NCBI GenBank assembly: GCA_036924085.1
Contig: JAVGWX010000013.1
Coordinates: 48,454,965-48,518,964, forward strand
Direction of reading: 5' to 3'
Source: Ariolimax columbianus
Taxonomy: Eukaryota > Mollusca > Gastropoda > Stylommatophora > Arionidae
Length of the DNA: 64,000 nucleotides
Below are positions 41,746-52,464 of this stretch, piece by piece. The notes under the pieces are model-generated. The model was not told where the DNA came from. It did not search any database and saw nothing but the letters and a program-made list of their open reading frames with translations. Made by a program: the position numbers and the translations under genes. How positions within the stretch are numbered: the first letter of the stretch is position 1; each line of letters opens with the position of its first letter.

Positions 41746-42240
41746 CAAAGCTCAGGATTATATCTCTCTATTTCTGTCTGCCATCTGCTCCGTCTTCAGC
41801 TCATCAAAGCTTCACCGCCATTTCTCTGCAAGCATGGGCCACAAAAGCATTTCTTAATAGCCTTGACCATCGTCACCTCTGCTGGACCTATGCCCTCGAA
41901 ATTTAAGTGAAGCGTTTAATAACTCGTACTCGTACGACATTGCCTGGAGTTATTTCTTTAAACCAGCAACATAAACTGCAATCACGGCCTTTGTTACCAT
42001 TGTCGGGGCTCAATTGAAGTATTTATGTCACTGAGGAATAAAGGACACATGCCCATGCTGTCACATCGCACTCTACGTGCCATGTTTTTATTTTACCTCT
42101 GATGGACAAAACCTGTAACATCAAGGCTTAAAACGCATGTCTTCGGGATTAAAAGGCTGACACACAAACCGCTTCTCCAGCAGCTCTTTTGTCTCAGTAA
42201 AGTAAATATAATTCAATATCAAAGACTGTTGTGGTTAATG
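41746..42240. other. No recognisable feature
   Basis: The array runs into a frame of about 70 residues with no recognised domain. Nothing else seen. Confidence 0.35.
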
Positions 42241-43020
42241 AAGTGTTGTTGCTGATACGGTTCCAGCAGCATGTCGGATAACACCCTTCGTCCCAACGCC
42301 ACGTAATGGTATCTGTATATGTTTGTTCGCTTCTGTTTATTGAAATACAAAGGCATCCATTTATCTGACCAGGCACTCAAAGAGATGATGATAAAGGGCT
42401 ATGTATAAGTGTGTACAGAACTGCCTTGTGGTTGGATTATGTTCAGGTGCTTGTTAAGTGGGATATGTTGGGTTCTCAGCCGCAAAATTGTGTACTGATA
42501 ATTCCTTGTGAGTGGATTGGTACTACATATTGGATTGGAGCTTGTCATATGTCTGTAGACCACCCTCCCCATGTTTTCCACGGCCCATCTGTTTAGCCTA
42601 GTTTATTCGTCTGCTGTTCTGATGAACTCTTTGGCTATGTGTAGAGGGTTGCTGTGTGTGCTGTTCGTATCTTGTTCCCTTCTTTGCTAGTTTGTCTGCC
42701 GTGTCATTGTCAGGTCTGTTTGAGTGTCCAGACATCTACTGCATATCTTGTTTAATCTAAAAATATTTTGAATAAGATCACGTCTGCAATGTCCAGGATC
42801 ATCTAATGCTTGAAAGACGGACATCGGGTCTGTAAAAATGACAATTGTTTTGCCCTTTGAAGGAAAGGCATCAAAACTATTTACATATGATACAAAGCGG
42901 CTTTAATCGCAGTGATATCAGCTTTATAGTTGGAGCAAACCTTCCCGGAATCATCAGAAAGTTTATTAGAAGATCTACTTGGGTATTCTAAATAAACCCC
43001 ATAAAGTGCTTTGATGTTGT
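42241..43020 (-). mobile_element. LINE E (Jockey-like), RNase H plus C-terminus, copy 2
   Basis: Minus strand from the right: KALYGVYLEYPSRSSNKLSD, KVCSNYKADITAIKAALYHM and KTIVIFTDPMSVFQALDDPG, an RNase H domain with the Glu position replaced (KADITAIKAA) and FTD kept. Then MTSSNPICSTNPLTRNYQYT, LRLRTQHIPLNKHLNIIQPQ. It is 5' truncated inside RNase H at about 43020 and frameshifted. Confidence 0.85.
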
Positions 43021-43143
43021 CCTTAAACGCAGTTTATCACTATATTCGAGGGGGCTTCAAATGAAAACCGTCATAGTGAAATGAAAATTTGAAAAACCTA
43101 CCCTTTGTTTTGTGACTTGTTAATATGGTAGCTAAGGATGTCA

Positions 43144-43647
43144 TGTACGTGGCATCGCGGTACAGACGAACAACGGGACGTCATAATTGCAGTTAAAAGA
43201 TGGACGTCCTAATATTGAGATAAACACCGTTCTGATATTCCTTTTGTTTAGCAGCGAAGGGATGAAACCGATAGAATGTCTTCGGCAAACGAAGATCCAG
43301 AACGGTGATTCATGATTTTCACTCCAGCTAGTGTCATTCACAGTCGATCTGCAATTTTCCTTTACGAGGCTGTCAACGGCTGCGATCGACTCTAAAATCA
43401 CTCCTCAGCGTGACTGATCAGAACGTCAAGTCTCTCACAGAACTCACGCAGTTTTGAAACTACCTACTCTACTAATATACTTGCTCGAATGAATGGCATG
43501 CGTCACAGCACTGGACCTTCATTTGCCGATGAAGCTCTACAGGTAAAGAACGCCACTCCTCTTTGGTGCACCTTAATAGTGGATCGTTGATCTTTTAACT
43601 GCAATTATAACGTAACGATGTACGTTTGGACCGTGATGACACGTACA
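43144..43647. mobile_element. Inverted-repeat mariner remnant with flipped interior
   Basis: 57-bp terminal inverted repeats at 43144-43200 and 43591-43647 match at about 48 of 57 positions (inner ends TAATTGCAGTTAAAAGA). Inside, the plus strand has FLFSSEGMKPIECLRQTKIQ then NGDS, a mariner N-terminal motif. The minus strand just beyond has ESIAAVDSLVKENCRSTVND, which in intact relatives follows on the same strand. Part of the coding region is therefore inverted. Confidence 0.7.
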
Positions 43648-43649
43648 GG

Positions 43650-43837
43650 ACATTGATGATATCATTAGCAACCCTATTAGCAAGTTTCAATACAAAGACA
43701 CGGTTTTTTTTCAAATTTCTATCCCACTCAGAAGGTTTTCATTCGAATTCCTCTCGTACATGTATCCATCCATCGGGATAGGCATTAATAGTTCTTTGAG
43801 CTGCACGCATGAGAGTACTTGAATCTGACTTGGCTTT
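43650..43837. repeat. R1 3' flank shared with 55990-56174
   Basis: ATCATTAGCAACCCTATTAG, TTTCTATCCCACTCAGAAGG, ATGTATCCATCCATCGGGAT and TGAGTACTTGAATCTGACTT-like blocks match 55990-56174 almost base for base. It continues directly into a reversed R1 in both places. Confidence 0.9.
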
Positions 43838-44172
43838 GCTTGGCTCTGTTCGTTCTCAATCTCCCGCTACTAAATCCTGACACGGGCCTAAGTAGCAAAA
43901 TGTAGTCCAGAGAACGGAATGCGTTGTGTCGTAGTTTACAGTTTGACTGCGATATTTGCACCTTTCGATCTAACACATCCGACTTAAGCACGCATTTTTT
44001 GAGTACCGAATTAGCATTCCCTCTTCGATCCCTTCTCCTTAGCCAGTCTGCCCTGCTGCAGCCTGTTATCCAGGATCACCGCGTGGTGGTGTAGAAGGGT
44101 CTTGGCAGCTCTGGTTCGCTAGCCCTGACGCTAGCAGTCAGTAATGAGTCGCTGACCACTACAGCTCATGCG
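43838..44172 (-). mobile_element. R1 element, copy 7
   Basis: Reversed R1: GTTCGTTCTCAATCTCCCGC, AAGTAGCAAAATGTAGTCCA, GATCACCGCGTGGTGGTGTA and ACAGCTCATGCGCTGCTCC. The first few 5' bases (GGGATCAAGATG) are missing where it meets mariner DNA. Confidence 0.9.
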
Positions 44173-44177
44173 CTGCT

Positions 44178-44720
44178 CCAGTCCAGAGTTGATAAGCGAA
44201 CGGTGATTTAGCTGAAAGATGTCGACCAGTTGACATGCATGATGACAAAAGTGTGTCAAAGACATCAGTGAAGAACTGGACAACGTTGTTTAGAGAATGA
44301 CGTGAGTTAACGAAAGATCTTCCGAGACCAGGTAGGGGCATATTGTTGTGTCAGAAGATACCATAGCCAAAATTGATGCAGCAATTCGGGTGACCGTCGC
44401 CGGAGCTTACGTTCACCACACTTTTGTCACCATACACTGCCTGCTTTCTGCCTGCTTGTCGACATTCTTCACCTGTTAAAAACCGAATCACCACTCGTTG
44501 ATCAACTCTGGACGGATTCCGTATCACACCCGCCATGTTTTCAACGGTCTGCTGAAGAAACTATCGGAGGATAATGAAATTTTGTAAATTTGACGGTTGG
44601 TATGTGTTGCTGACATAATAAGTGACGTCATCATGTGCATCATACGTATGTTCACTTGTTACAGTTTGGTCCGGTTTCATTTGAACACGCCTTGTATGAC
44701 TGACAGTTCCATTCGTTCTC
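44178..44720 (-). mobile_element. Snap-back mariner, second locus
   Basis: The minus strand from 44720 has the same leader as 9945 (GTGTTCAAATGAAACC) and a start at 44536. It reads MAGVIRNPSRVDQRVVIRFL, TGEECRQAGRKQAVYGDKSV. The plus strand from 44178 carries the same domain in reverse: GATGACAAAAGTGTGTCAAA and GTGAAGAACTGGACAACG, then RDQVGAY-type coding and GTGACCGTCGCC. The two arms meet near 44418. An R1 truncates the left arm. Confidence 0.75.
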
Positions 44721-45289
44721 TGTTCATCGCCGTCGTCCTTTCCATACCGGTAAGTCAGGTACCAATTTACAACTAACGATACAAATAGAAATAGGTAATT
44801 GCTCAGTGACTGCACCAGGACAAAATCAAAAGAGACACCTTCGTTACATCTATAAGGTCTTCGTCGGACGCACGAATCGAACGAAAGCAATTAACAAATC
44901 ACAACAGCAAAACAGGACATCACGTAAAATGAGCGGTTGGAGCTGCCAGAATGCGTAGTCCTCTTAACAGACCCAACTTCGCAATGTAAGACAATCGTTA
45001 GGAAATTCAGATTTTTGCATTGAGAATTGTTTGATATTGAAAAATCTTTCCGCATATGTATGAACCTTGTTCAAGCCAATATATCAGCCATTTGGCATTA
45101 TCCGAAATTGTGTGAGCCGGTATATCGGCTCTACTCAATGAATTAGTTATTATATTTGCAAGTAGCCAGAAAATTGTGGTTCGCGGTATGAAATAATGAT
45201 GACCTAATAAGAAATGGTCAATTTTCAACAACAATTCATCTTGTTTGCGAATCGGCCAATTTTCGACATCGTAGCGACTTTATTCCAAT
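44721..45289. other. No recognisable feature
   Basis: Nothing recognised beyond the mariner leader. Confidence 0.35.
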
Positions 45290-45475
45290 CGTTGGAATAC
45301 TCCAGCGGTTTTTAGGCTAGTGACTACAAGTCGCTGCGTCGTGTGCTGGATGTTTGTTATTTCACTCCCAACAGAAAAACTACATATGCCATACATGTGA
45401 TTCGATCCGTTGCCCTTCTTTTCAGCTGGCAGGCATCGAAACCATTCGGCCACTGGCTCTACCGTCATAGAGTGA
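45290..45475 (-). mobile_element. SINE-C, copy 2
   Basis: Minus-strand CCAGTGGCCGAATGGTTTCG, GGATCGAATCACATG (B box), TTTTTCTGTTGGGAGTGAAA and GCGACTTGTAGTCACTAGCC. Confidence 0.8.
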
Positions 45476-45639
45476 TCATGAATATATGCAACACTCGATG
45501 ATTCGCATTTTTAGTTTATTTGCCTGGATGTCAATGCATACGTACATATTATCTCGTTAGATCTGTTTTTTCGCCATTCCTGTTCCACGTTTTAAAAATA
45601 AAGTTAATGACAACATTATTTCTATAACATGATAAATTG

Positions 45640-45860
45640 GGGAACTGAGTGGTCTCGAGGTAAGATGTTGGCCTCGGGTGCTGAAGATCGCGCGATCAAA
45701 TAGTGATTGAGACCGGGATTTTTTGTCACGGGGACTTTCTGGTGTTTCCCTGGATCTCTGAATAGTAGAGATCGGGCACCCGTATCCAGTGTCGCGCACG
45801 TTAAAAATCCATCGGCAGTTGAAAATCGAAAAGAGTACGCTTAACGGCCGCTGCTCGGGC
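45640..45860 (+). mobile_element. tRNA-like SINE
   Basis: GGGGAACTGAGTGGTCTCGA then GGTAAGATGTTGGCCTCGGG resembles a tRNA-like head. The B box is decayed (GCGATCAAATAGTG). The body has GTCGCGCACGTTAAAAATCC then ATCGGCAG, a motif I associate with molluscan SINEs from memory only. Confidence 0.5.
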
Positions 45861-45869
45861 AAAATTAAA

Positions 45870-46335
45870 AATGATGTTTAAAATTTACCCAATCGATTAT
45901 GGGATCCTCGTTGGTGCTACACAATTCGTGCATTGGGCTGAGATTTTTCCCAAAATATTCTGAAGAGCAGAGCACTTGGTAAATCCCAGCCTACTGTAGA
46001 TACAGACCTTTTGTCTCACTGGGAAATCGCTTGAAACGTCACATTTCAAAACTGACTAAACAACGAAACCGGTATCTGTCAACTATCAATGCAACTTTAA
46101 TAGCATGTTGGCGAAAAAAAGATGGAAATGCAGTTGGTTTCGTGTCAGGATTCTGTGAAAAGATCACTCTCATCGCTGGAGCTACGGAGTTCGTTTTTTG
46201 TGCGATGCTGTCGAGAGAAACCGAGCTAAATGGGGAAAAAAACCCGAGGCAATGAAGTCGAGCCCCCGCTTAAAGTTGCTTTTTTTTTTTTTAAACCGTG
46301 TGCATTGACGCTAATTCTTCGACTAAACTAAACTA
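45870..46335. other. No recognisable feature
   Basis: GCGATGCTGTCGAGAGAAAC near 46201 resembles 1510-1530 reversed; it is too short to classify. Confidence 0.35.
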
Positions 46336-46339
46336 AATT

Positions 46340-46945
46340 GCTGTTGTTCTGTAATGTCCATGATGAATATGTTTACTGTTTTGTGCGCCTTGAAAAAGAC
46401 GTTAGGTGGTGGGACCCAGTTGTATTTGTCACATTCCTCATACCGAACGTGATGATGAAGGTGGTCTGTGGTCCAGGCTGTAGTGTTATGCTTGGCTTCA
46501 TCTGAATGTCGCTCGCTGTAATGGAGATCCTGTCGATCCCAACTTAGCTAGCCAGGCTACCATGAAACAGCCTGTTTTCAGGGAGAACTGCATGGGAGTG
46601 AGGCGATGACTTGGTCAGTATATGCATCTGACCTTGACCAACATAATCTGATTAGTATGTTTTGTCTGACCCTGACTAATATAGTCTGAAAAATATGTTC
46701 GCTTGACCCTGACTAACCTAGTATGATCAATATGCTCACCCGATCCTGACCAACCTAGTCTGATCAGTATGTTTCACTTGACTCTGACTAGCATAATCGG
46801 ATCAGTATGTTTCACTTGACTCTGACTAGCATAATCGGATCAGTATGTTTCACTTGACTCTGACTAGCATAATCGGATCAGTATGTTTCACTTGACTCTG
46901 ACTAGCATAATCGAATCAGTATGTTTTGCCTGACCAGACGACAGA
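46340..46945 (-). mobile_element. R2 element with array
   Basis: TGTAATGTCCATGATGAATA, CCTTGAAAAAGACGTTAGGT, GGCTTCATCTGAATGTCGCT and GATGACTTGGTCAGTATATG. About eight 37-bp units follow; the last four are nearly identical (TTGACTCTGACTAGCATAAT then CGGATCAGTATGTTTCAC). Closes with GCCTGACCAGACGACAG at 46927. Confidence 0.9.
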
Positions 46946-47019
46946 CTTCCCACACCACAACATCAACAACCAGTCATATTTGATTATCAAGTATACGTTC
47001 AGTTCACTGAGCTCAAATT

Positions 47020-47315
47020 CCTTGCAAAGATCAAATGCCAAGATCCCATAGAAAAAGCCAAAATCCCAGGATTTCATAGAAAAACTAAGATCCCACCACT
47101 TCATAGAAAAAGACAAAATACCACGATTACATAGAAAAATCCAAGATCCCACGACTTTTTCAGAAACAGCAAAGATCCCACGACTATATAAACAGCCAAG
47201 ATCCCACGACTTCATATAAATTGCCTAGATCACACGACTTTTCAGAAACAGCAAAGATCCCACGACTTCATAGAAAAAGCCAAGATCCCACGATTTCATC
47301 GAAAAAGCCAAGACC
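47020..47315. repeat. ~30-bp tandem array
   Basis: About nine diverged units of the type GATCCCACGACTTCATAGAA then AAAGCCAA, with some units replaced by TTTTTCAGAAACAGCAAA. Confidence 0.85.
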
Positions 47316-47969
47316 TTTGGGGAAACGCCAAAAATCATAGCACTTGATTGCATGCTCCGTTTGTATATGCCACTCAGGTGCAATTATTCTGGCGCGCCCA
47401 TCAAATTTGGCAACACAGTAATGATACGCCCCGGAGTAGCTTCAAGTGTTCCCGCAGTGTTTATGTTGAGATTTCTGTGTTAGAAAATACAAAGCCAGCA
47501 CTTTAGAGGCAATATGTTCTTATTAAACGCTGTGAACGTCATTTGCAGAATAGTTGGCAATAGCGTTTCTATTAGGTGGGAGAATGGGTTACGTAAGGAT
47601 ACTCTGGGAGAACTGTCTGTGTGACAGAGATAGAAATAGACTTACTTCAACTCTGAGAACATATTGTTTGAGACAGTTGTTCTGTTCTGATAAGATTCGA
47701 TGCTAGTACACTCCAGATAAACGGATAGGTGTCAAGTGCATATCAGTAATTGCTGAAGAGTGTAGGTACTGATATTACCCGTAGTTTGTTGGTAGTACAT
47801 ATTTCTGCTCCTACCAAAATGGTAAGGAGGTGGGGGGGGGGGGGGGGGGGGAAATCAGCTGCCTTCTCCCCTAACACATCGGGTATGAGATTGGAGATTG
47901 AGGAGGTAAAAGCGACCTTAACTAGGTTGGTGACGCAAGCGATGACACGCGCAGAGGTACTGTCAGACT
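47316..47969. other. No gene; G run
   Basis: A G tract of about 22 with one T lies at 47828-47851. Nothing else recognised. Confidence 0.4.
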
Positions 47970-48306
47970 CGGGGAGGAAGACTAACGTCTGGTCAGACAC
48001 AACATATTGATCAGACATGTTAGTCAGGGTCAGGCAAAATATGCTGGCCAAGACCCTCACCTTGACTGCCTCGCAGTCCTCCTTGGAAACGTTGTTTTCA
48101 TGGCAGCCTGGCTTACAAAATCAGGGGTCGATATGATCCCCGTAGTAGTGTAGCGACACGCAGATGAAGCCAAGCATTGCACGATTGCGTGGAAGATCCC
48201 AGTCCACCTTCATCAGCATGCTCGGGATGTGAGGAATGTTACCACAGTCAGCCATTTAACGTCCTGTTCTGGGCGCCCAAAAGAGTAATCCTACTCATTG
48301 TGGGCA
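47970..48306 (+). mobile_element. R2 element, compact copy with 9-bp target duplication
   Basis: Begins GGGGAGGAAGACTAACGTCT, has about one and a half units (TGATCAGACATGTTAGTCAG then GGTCAGGCAAAATATG), and the full body TGGCCAAGACCCTCACCTTG to CCTACTCATTGTGGGCA. TGTCAGACT flanks it at 47961-47969 and 48307-48315. At about 337 bp it shows the basic R2 unit. Confidence 0.9.
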
Positions 48307-48309
48307 TGT

Positions 48310-48720
48310 CAGACTGGCAGGGAATTCGGCGTAAGATAGAAATGTGTATGTTAAGAAGGTACTGGGCCTCTCTTCTGAGCAACTCCAGTGTACAAGTTGT
48401 CACATGGATCTACTGTCCGGGAAATGGAGGCGTCCGGGGTAACGAAAGAGCTGATTCAGTGGAGGGCCGAGCTGTAGTGAACGACGCGGTGATGACAAGA
48501 GACAGGGTTGAGTTGATCAGGGCAGTCATGAATACTCTACAGAGTGATGAAGAGACAGAAAGTCGCGAAAAATTCATATTTGCAGAGGATGATAGATTTG
48601 GGAGTGTCAATAGCAAAGTAGAGACAGTGTGTGTAATGTGTGTACTGTCTGGAAAGAGCCGAAGAACACGAAATCAACACCTGATTGGGACTGTGGATGC
48701 TTGGCTGGGTGCTTGACTGG
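48310..48720 (+). mobile_element. LINE J, RNase H C-terminal fragment
   Basis: The frame reads VVTWIYCPGNGGVRGNERAD then SVEGRAVVNDAVMTRDRVEL and NQHLIGTVD near its end. WxxxPGHxGVRGNERAD is the last RNase H motif (final His lost to Asn here). The open part is continuous with the R2 tail frame only by chance. It is truncated upstream at the R2 boundary. Confidence 0.75.
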
Positions 48721-48954
48721 ATGCTTGAACGAGTACTGAGCACTTATGGGAATGTCCGCTGTGTGAATTTTGGTTCTTGGAATCAAGAATCAAGTTCCTG
48801 TAGCTCGTTGGTTGAGCACATTTCTGCTTCGTTCTCTCCGATGCCCCTCTCTTGCGATGATTTCAAAACTGATTAATATATGCATCATCGACCGTCGATT
48901 GCCACCACCTTTTATCCAAATAGTGGTCGTTAACCAACTTCAAAATGTCACTTC

Positions 48955-49110
48955 CATCCCGTACGGGGTTAGTGCACTGGCTTCCCAGTCAGGCGATCAG
49001 GGTTCAATCCCTAGTTGGTGCAGCATTTTATTTTTCTGATCACATACCGGCCGCTCTGGTCGACCCAGCCAGAAAATGTGGGAAGTAAAGGCGGCCGGCG
49101 TTTTGCTGAC
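48955..49110 (+). mobile_element. SINE-D (tRNA-headed), copy 1
   Basis: GTACGGGGTTAGTGCACTGG, TCAGGGTTCAATCCCTAGTT (B box), then a body with GGTCGACCCAGCCAGAAAAT and GGGAAGTAAAGGCGGCCGG. The body shares its core with SINE-B. Confidence 0.8.
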
Positions 49111-49835
49111 CACATCATCCACTGTGTGCCGTTGTTTACAAAATAATATGTACCTATCCGCTGCACAGCGTGACGGGATCTTTACGTTTTACTTTAAGTG
49201 AACCAATGTCCCCGACTCGAGTGAAGCCAGGATGTGGGTTCTGAATGACCAGTGACAGCAGGTTCGCAGAAGTGTATGATGGTTCAAAGCCCCTATGTCC
49301 GCTATCCACTCATGCCATAACCAGCCATTCTTGACTTTCGAAGCTAGAATTGAGAGTCAGAAACTATTAAGAAATTATTACAGAGGTCTCAGACAGCCAT
49401 ATGTGGCGGAGGATGCAGCACAGGGCCAAAACGTAGGACCACAAATGGAGATTCCCCGTTGCAGGAAGCCATCACTGCGAATGCTCTTACGTAGATGTAG
49501 ATGCGTACCTGATTTCAATGAATTAGTCAATTGAAACCTTCCAGTTCCCTGTGGAGTACAAGTCTTCAACAAATACATTATAAGTCTTTTTGTCCTGAGT
49601 CTGCCATGTTTCCTTGACGTTCGTCTCTAAGTCTCTGCTTCGCGTGTGTTTCGTTCTCCCGCCACTTCTCTTGCTTGGGGAATGCAGAACACAGACCGTC
49701 TAGTAATGCTATCAGTTGATTTATTTAGTGTATGCATTATCCAACACGAAAGCCTTCTCCTCGACATGTTTATACTGATATCTGTCTGATTCTTTCAAGC
49801 AGTTCCATATTAGTAATCCTATAATACCGTTTGAT
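49111..49835. other. No recognisable feature
   Basis: No domain or dispersed family is identified over about 720 bp. Confidence 0.35.
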
Positions 49836-49926
49836 TGATTGGTTGGTTGGTTGGTTGGTTGGTTGGTTGGTTGGTTGGTTGGTTGGTCGGTCGGTCGGTC
49901 GGTCGGTCGGTCGGTCGGTCGGTTGG
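49836..49926. repeat. (TTGG)n to (TCGG)n tetranucleotide tract
   Basis: About twelve TTGG followed by about ten TCGG and back to TTGG. It sits at the 3' end of the antisense LINE E copy. Confidence 0.95.
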
Positions 49927-49929
49927 TTA

Positions 49930-50700
49930 GTTATTGATCCAGCTGCCTTTTGAGCTCCTGCCTTTCGGCCCAATGCCATGTAATGGTCTCTGTAGTGTTT
50001 GGAAGCTGTCGTTTAGTTCCGTACATAGTGTTCCATTTGTTTTACTTTAGACGAAGAAGCTCTTTCCTAACATCGGCACGGGCCGGACATTCAAAAGGAT
50101 GGTGCTAAACAGTGCACAACCGGCACTCTTGAATATGTTCTGGTTGGATTCTGTTCAAGTGACTGTTAAGTTCTATGTGTTGCGGGCGAAGTTGGAAAAT
50201 GGTGCTTCGATCTCTCAATTTCAGGATATTGATGTTGTCTTTGGGATTTGGGATGGCCATATGTTTGTAGATTTATCTCTCAGTATTCCCCATTGTCCAT
50301 CTTTTCAGCCAAGCCTCTTTGTTCGCAGTCTTCAATAGTTGTTTAGCTGTTGGTGTGTGTTGTTGTTCTTGACTTGATCCCTTCTTAGCCAGCCTGTCTG
50401 CTTTGTTATTGTCATGTGTATTTTAGTGGTCAGGGATCAATTGTATAACTATTCTGACTTCATGGGATGTGAGAAGTTGGTTGGCATCTAGGGATATTTG
50501 GGTAATTTCAGGCTTACAATGACCACCATCTTCCAGAGCTTGAAGGGTAGATAATGAGTCTGTAATCATATCGTTTCAGTATCTATTCTGCGCAGACAGA
50601 CTTACGAAAGTATATAGGTTGGGTTTTTTTTTCGCTTCTGTTGTTCTCCGTGTTTCAAGACCATACAATATGATGGGTTTCATTGTAGGTCTCTTGTCCC
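49930..50700 (-). mobile_element. LINE E (Jockey-like), copy 3
   Basis: Minus-strand frames hold TLQALEDGGHCKPEITQI (RNase H helix), KADRLAKKG, a block with PKDNINILKLRD, then QLRPQHIELNSHLNRIQPEH, ECRLC and a late [10 protein letters not shown]. The order matches copy 2. Beyond about 50640 an RT-like MKPIILYGLETR is joined on, possibly from another LINE. Confidence 0.8.
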
Positions 50701-50994
50701 TGCAGTTCACATGATGTGGCAGTCGATCACCAATGACAACTCTGTTAGCTCCCATTTGTGCCTAAACCCTCCTCAAATACACCCCAAACCAACAATTGTT
50801 GCATGTATTGAAGTTTACGAGGTCTCTACATGGTGGGTTAGCCAGCCCCATGCTCACCCTCCTCAGTCGCGTCTTACTTCCCATGACAGGTTAGTTTTAC
50901 TATTCTTTGTTCCCATTTCTGTCCCCATACACGATGTTCACGCTAAATTGTTGTTTCGTCCCGATATAAAAAAAAACATATGCCTTACAAAGAT
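50701..50994. other. No recognisable feature
   Basis: Nothing recognised. Confidence 0.3.
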
Positions 50995-51125
50995 GGTAGC
51001 AGGGTCAATTAATGCATTCAAGAATAGATTGAATCCGCATATGTATTTTCAGATCAAGTGAATGTAAACGAAACTGATTGCATACAGACTGTAGAGTCTT
51101 CTAAACCAATATAACAACGTTAAAG
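50995..51125 (+). mobile_element. CR1-like LINE 3' end (copy 4)
   Basis: AGSINAFKNRLNPHMYFQIK then stop, followed by the family end GCATACAGACTGTAGAGTCT. Only about 130 bp remain. Confidence 0.8.
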
Positions 51126-51205
51126 TTCAGTTAAGTAAAGTTGAGTTGAGTTGGGTTGGGTTGGGTTGAGGTGAGGTGAGCTGAGCTGAGCTGAGTTAAA
51201 TTAAG
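51126..51205. repeat. GTTGA/GTTGG/GCTGA pentanucleotide tract
   Basis: Steps of five bases change from GTTGA to GTTGG, GGTGA and GCTGA. It begins at the 3' end of the CR1-like copy. Confidence 0.9.
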
Positions 51206-51765
51206 TTAAAGGTTTTGAACCCGAGTCCTCAAGAATAGACCAGAAGACAAGCGTCGAGACCCTTCTGCCACTCCTTTGTTTGCTGTCCGCCTGAAATTGT
51301 CTGTGGCTTGTCTCCTGCGCTTCCAGACTTATTATTCTACTCGTTTCTATTATCCGCCACCAGCAAGTAGGCAAGACTTCATTCCCTGTTGCTTCGCCAG
51401 TAATAGACATGTCCACGCTGTAACTTCATTACTGCCTGTCTTTAGCTCGTCAAGGGGGTAGAACATTTACTACCAGTACAAAGCGCAGTCACGTTTCGCA
51501 AGCGAGGATCAACAGTTTTCAGCTATCAGCCCTTTTCAGAGTTGAATACACGTTATCGCTGAACAGGAGTTAAGACCAAGATACTGAAATTGTTATTGTC
51601 TCGTTTGCGTGCTCTGGTGTAACTGAAAGGACTCTCTAAGTGGCTGAGGGGAAAGACACACCGCCTTATTCAAGAAAAGACGTGATAATTTGCCAAATAT
51701 TCGAAATTGACAAAAACAGAAACAGAAAGCAATAGACGATCAAATCCTTCCACCTCTTCTTCTTC
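51206..51765. other. No recognisable feature
   Basis: Nothing recognised. Confidence 0.35.
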
Positions 51766-51796
51766 TTTTTCGTTCGTTCTCAATTTTCCCATTTTT
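51766..51796 (-). mobile_element. R1 element, copy 8, outer part
   Basis: TTTTTCGTTCGTTCTCAATT then TTCCC is the R1 3' end in reverse, cut by SINE-C. The preceding TCTTCTTCTTC is the GAA tail. Confidence 0.75.
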
Positions 51797-51992
51797 TTAA
51801 AAACTGTCCATTCGACTTTTTACCATTGCTGGAGTAGTCGACGGTTTTTTTTAGGCTTGGGGCCTACAGGCCGCTTCGCCACTGCTGTCACCACGTCGTG
51901 TGCTAGCTATGTTTGTTTATTTCACTTCTAACAGAAAAACCTTGTCGGTAGGCAGGCCTCGAAACCATTCAGCCAAGCGTTTCTCACTACCA
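51797..51992 (-). mobile_element. SINE-C, copy 3 (inside R1)
   Basis: CTGGAGTAGTCGACGGTTTT, GGGGCCTACAGGCCGCTTCG, TATTTCACTTCTAACAGAAA and GGCCTCGAAACCATTCAGCC: SINE-C in reverse with the B box deleted. Confidence 0.8.
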
Positions 51993-52078
51993 AGCCCTGA
52001 AAAGGGTTTTGCAAGCAGTAGGATGTAATCGGAAGATCGAAATGTGTTGTGTTGTAGTTTACAGCTAAAACAGTATTC
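51993..52078 (-). mobile_element. R1 element, copy 8, inner part
   Basis: CTCACTACCAAGCCCTGAAA, TTGCAAGCAGTAGGATGTAA and TGTTGTAGTTTACAGC continue R1 after the SINE. The 5' half is missing. Confidence 0.8.
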
Positions 52079-52464
52079 AATTTGGAAGCGAAGATGCAGC
52101 AGGGAATTAGCTGATAACAGCTAGTTAACTAATATGGTGGCTGCTCAGGTTTGTGTCAGTGAACTACAGCTGATAAAACTATATTCCACCCTTAAGTGAC
52201 GGCTCTGGACACAGCCTACAATGCAACCAAAGCTCAGAAACATCCTGACCTCTAGAAGAGAAGCTTCAAAATGATTCCTCATCGCGTAGCATCAATCCGC
52301 CGGTACATATGCCGGAATCACTGTCCTTGAAATCAAATACCGAAACAGTATGAATATAACAAGAATTAATGGCCGTAATTCTGGTTGTGTTTACGTCGGT
52401 CACAGTATCAATTGTATACCCTAAACATTTAAAGCAGCAAATTCAGAAATATTTGTATGACCAA
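52079..52464. other. No recognisable feature
   Basis: Nothing recognised. Confidence 0.35.

Noticed and set aside
48177..48716. 179-residue open frame as a host gene
   Set aside because: The first part is R2 sequence and the rest is a LINE RNase H fragment with the final His of the motif changed.
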